Shown: positions 13,484 through 13,733 of the stretch, piece by piece | Layout: every line of letters begins with the position of its first letter | Numbering within the stretch: position 1 is the first letter of the stretch | DNA from: UBA12078 sp964573565 | GTDB lineage: Bacteria; Patescibacteriota; Dojkabacteria; SC72 | DNA length: 13,733 bases | NCBI GenBank assembly: GCA_964573565.1 | Contig: CAZNJV010000017.1 | Coordinates: forward strand, 1 to 13,733 | Direction: 5' to 3' | The notes under the pieces: generated by a model | What the model was told of the DNA's origin: nothing | The model's input: the letters and a program-made list of their open reading frames with translations, nothing else | Databases searched by the model: none | Made by a program: the position numbers and the translations under genes

Positions 13484-13726
13484 ATGGATGAGAAAAAACA
13501 CAACTTTCTCCTAGGACTATGTATTACCCTTGGTACCATCGTTATTGGCCTTGTAAGCTTCATTGTATATGACGAAACCATCTCCAAACAAAAAGCTAGA
13601 TGTGATTACAATGGTTGGTCATATGCCAATGGAGAATCATTTAAATCTTCAGATAATTGTAACTATTGTGCATGCAGCGATGGACAGGTTGTCTGTACAT
13701 TAATGGCATGTGAAGAAAATAATTAA
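13484..13726 (+). CDS. Membrane-anchored VWC/pacifastin-like six-cysteine protein
   Basis: The 80-residue protein starts at ATG 13484-13486; the frame is open further upstream, but that part covers the promoter and has no coding character. Residues 7-29 are an uncleaved signal anchor (FLLGLCITLGTIVIGLVSFI). A short linker leads to a small outside domain with six cysteines (40, 59, 62, 64, 71 and 76). The core CNYCACSDGQVVCTLMAC fits the C-N-x-C-x-C, G, C-T-x3-C pattern of pacifastin inhibitors and VWC domains, and CDYNGWSYANGESF matches the first VWC strand pair. In animals such domains bind proteins or inhibit proteases; the bacterial role is unknown. The six cysteines suggest three disulfides. 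It is the only plus-strand protein gene in the window, and its stop is 7 nt from the right edge. Confidence 0.72.
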   Translation: MDEKKHNFLLGLCITLGTIVIGLVSFIVYDETISKQKARCDYNGWSYANGESFKSSDNCNYCACSDGQVVCTLMACEENN

Positions 13727-13733
13727 ATTAATA

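Overview
The window looks like a low-GC chromosome segment from a Candidate Phyla Radiation (Patescibacteria) bacterium. The reasons are the array of small T4SS_pilin-type proteins, a type IV secretion ATPase with the N-terminal region I associate with CPR genomes, a one-chain UvrD-type helicase fused to a Fe-S nuclease, and very tight gene packing. The exact phylum (Dojkabacteria, Katanobacteria, Microgenomates and others are possible) cannot be told from the sequence alone.

Layout. Nearly everything is on the minus strand, so transcription reads right to left. From the right edge: a plus-strand gene for a membrane-anchored six-cysteine VWC/pacifastin-like protein (13484-13726) lies back to back with a minus-strand PAP2 membrane phosphatase (12472-13398). 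The 3' end of the PAP2 gene runs antisense into a tRNA-Ser(GCT) gene (12420-12511). Next comes a DNA-repair group: endonuclease IV, an unannotated 43-residue membrane ORF, and a 1028-residue helicase-nuclease. Its 3' end abuts five tandem pilin-like genes (6520-8249). These are followed by an exported coiled-coil plus SpoIID-type peptidoglycan enzyme, a bacterial PH-domain membrane protein, a small two-TM protein, and a large single-pass protein with a decayed PP2C-like domain inside and a propeller-like domain outside. After these come smpB, a short Pro/Val/Ala-rich protein, and the 5' part of a large T4SS-like ATPase running off the left edge.

How it may fit together. The pilins, the peptidoglycan enzyme, the two or three membrane proteins and the secretion ATPase are plausible parts of one envelope-spanning pilus or DNA/protein transfer apparatus. 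smpB (trans-translation) and the repair genes appear to be housekeeping neighbours. This functional grouping is inference from co-orientation, coupling and family identity.

Signals. Several genes have a -10 hexamer only 5-9 nt before the start codon, suggesting leaderless or near-leaderless mRNAs. Two consecutive genes carry the same 10-mer, GTGATATAAT, which encodes Val-Ile-stop of the upstream gene and is also an extended -10 for the next. All stop codons seen are TAA or TAG; none is TGA. There is no gene-free stretch longer than 300 bases, no CRISPR array, no insertion sequence and no clear Rho-independent terminator.
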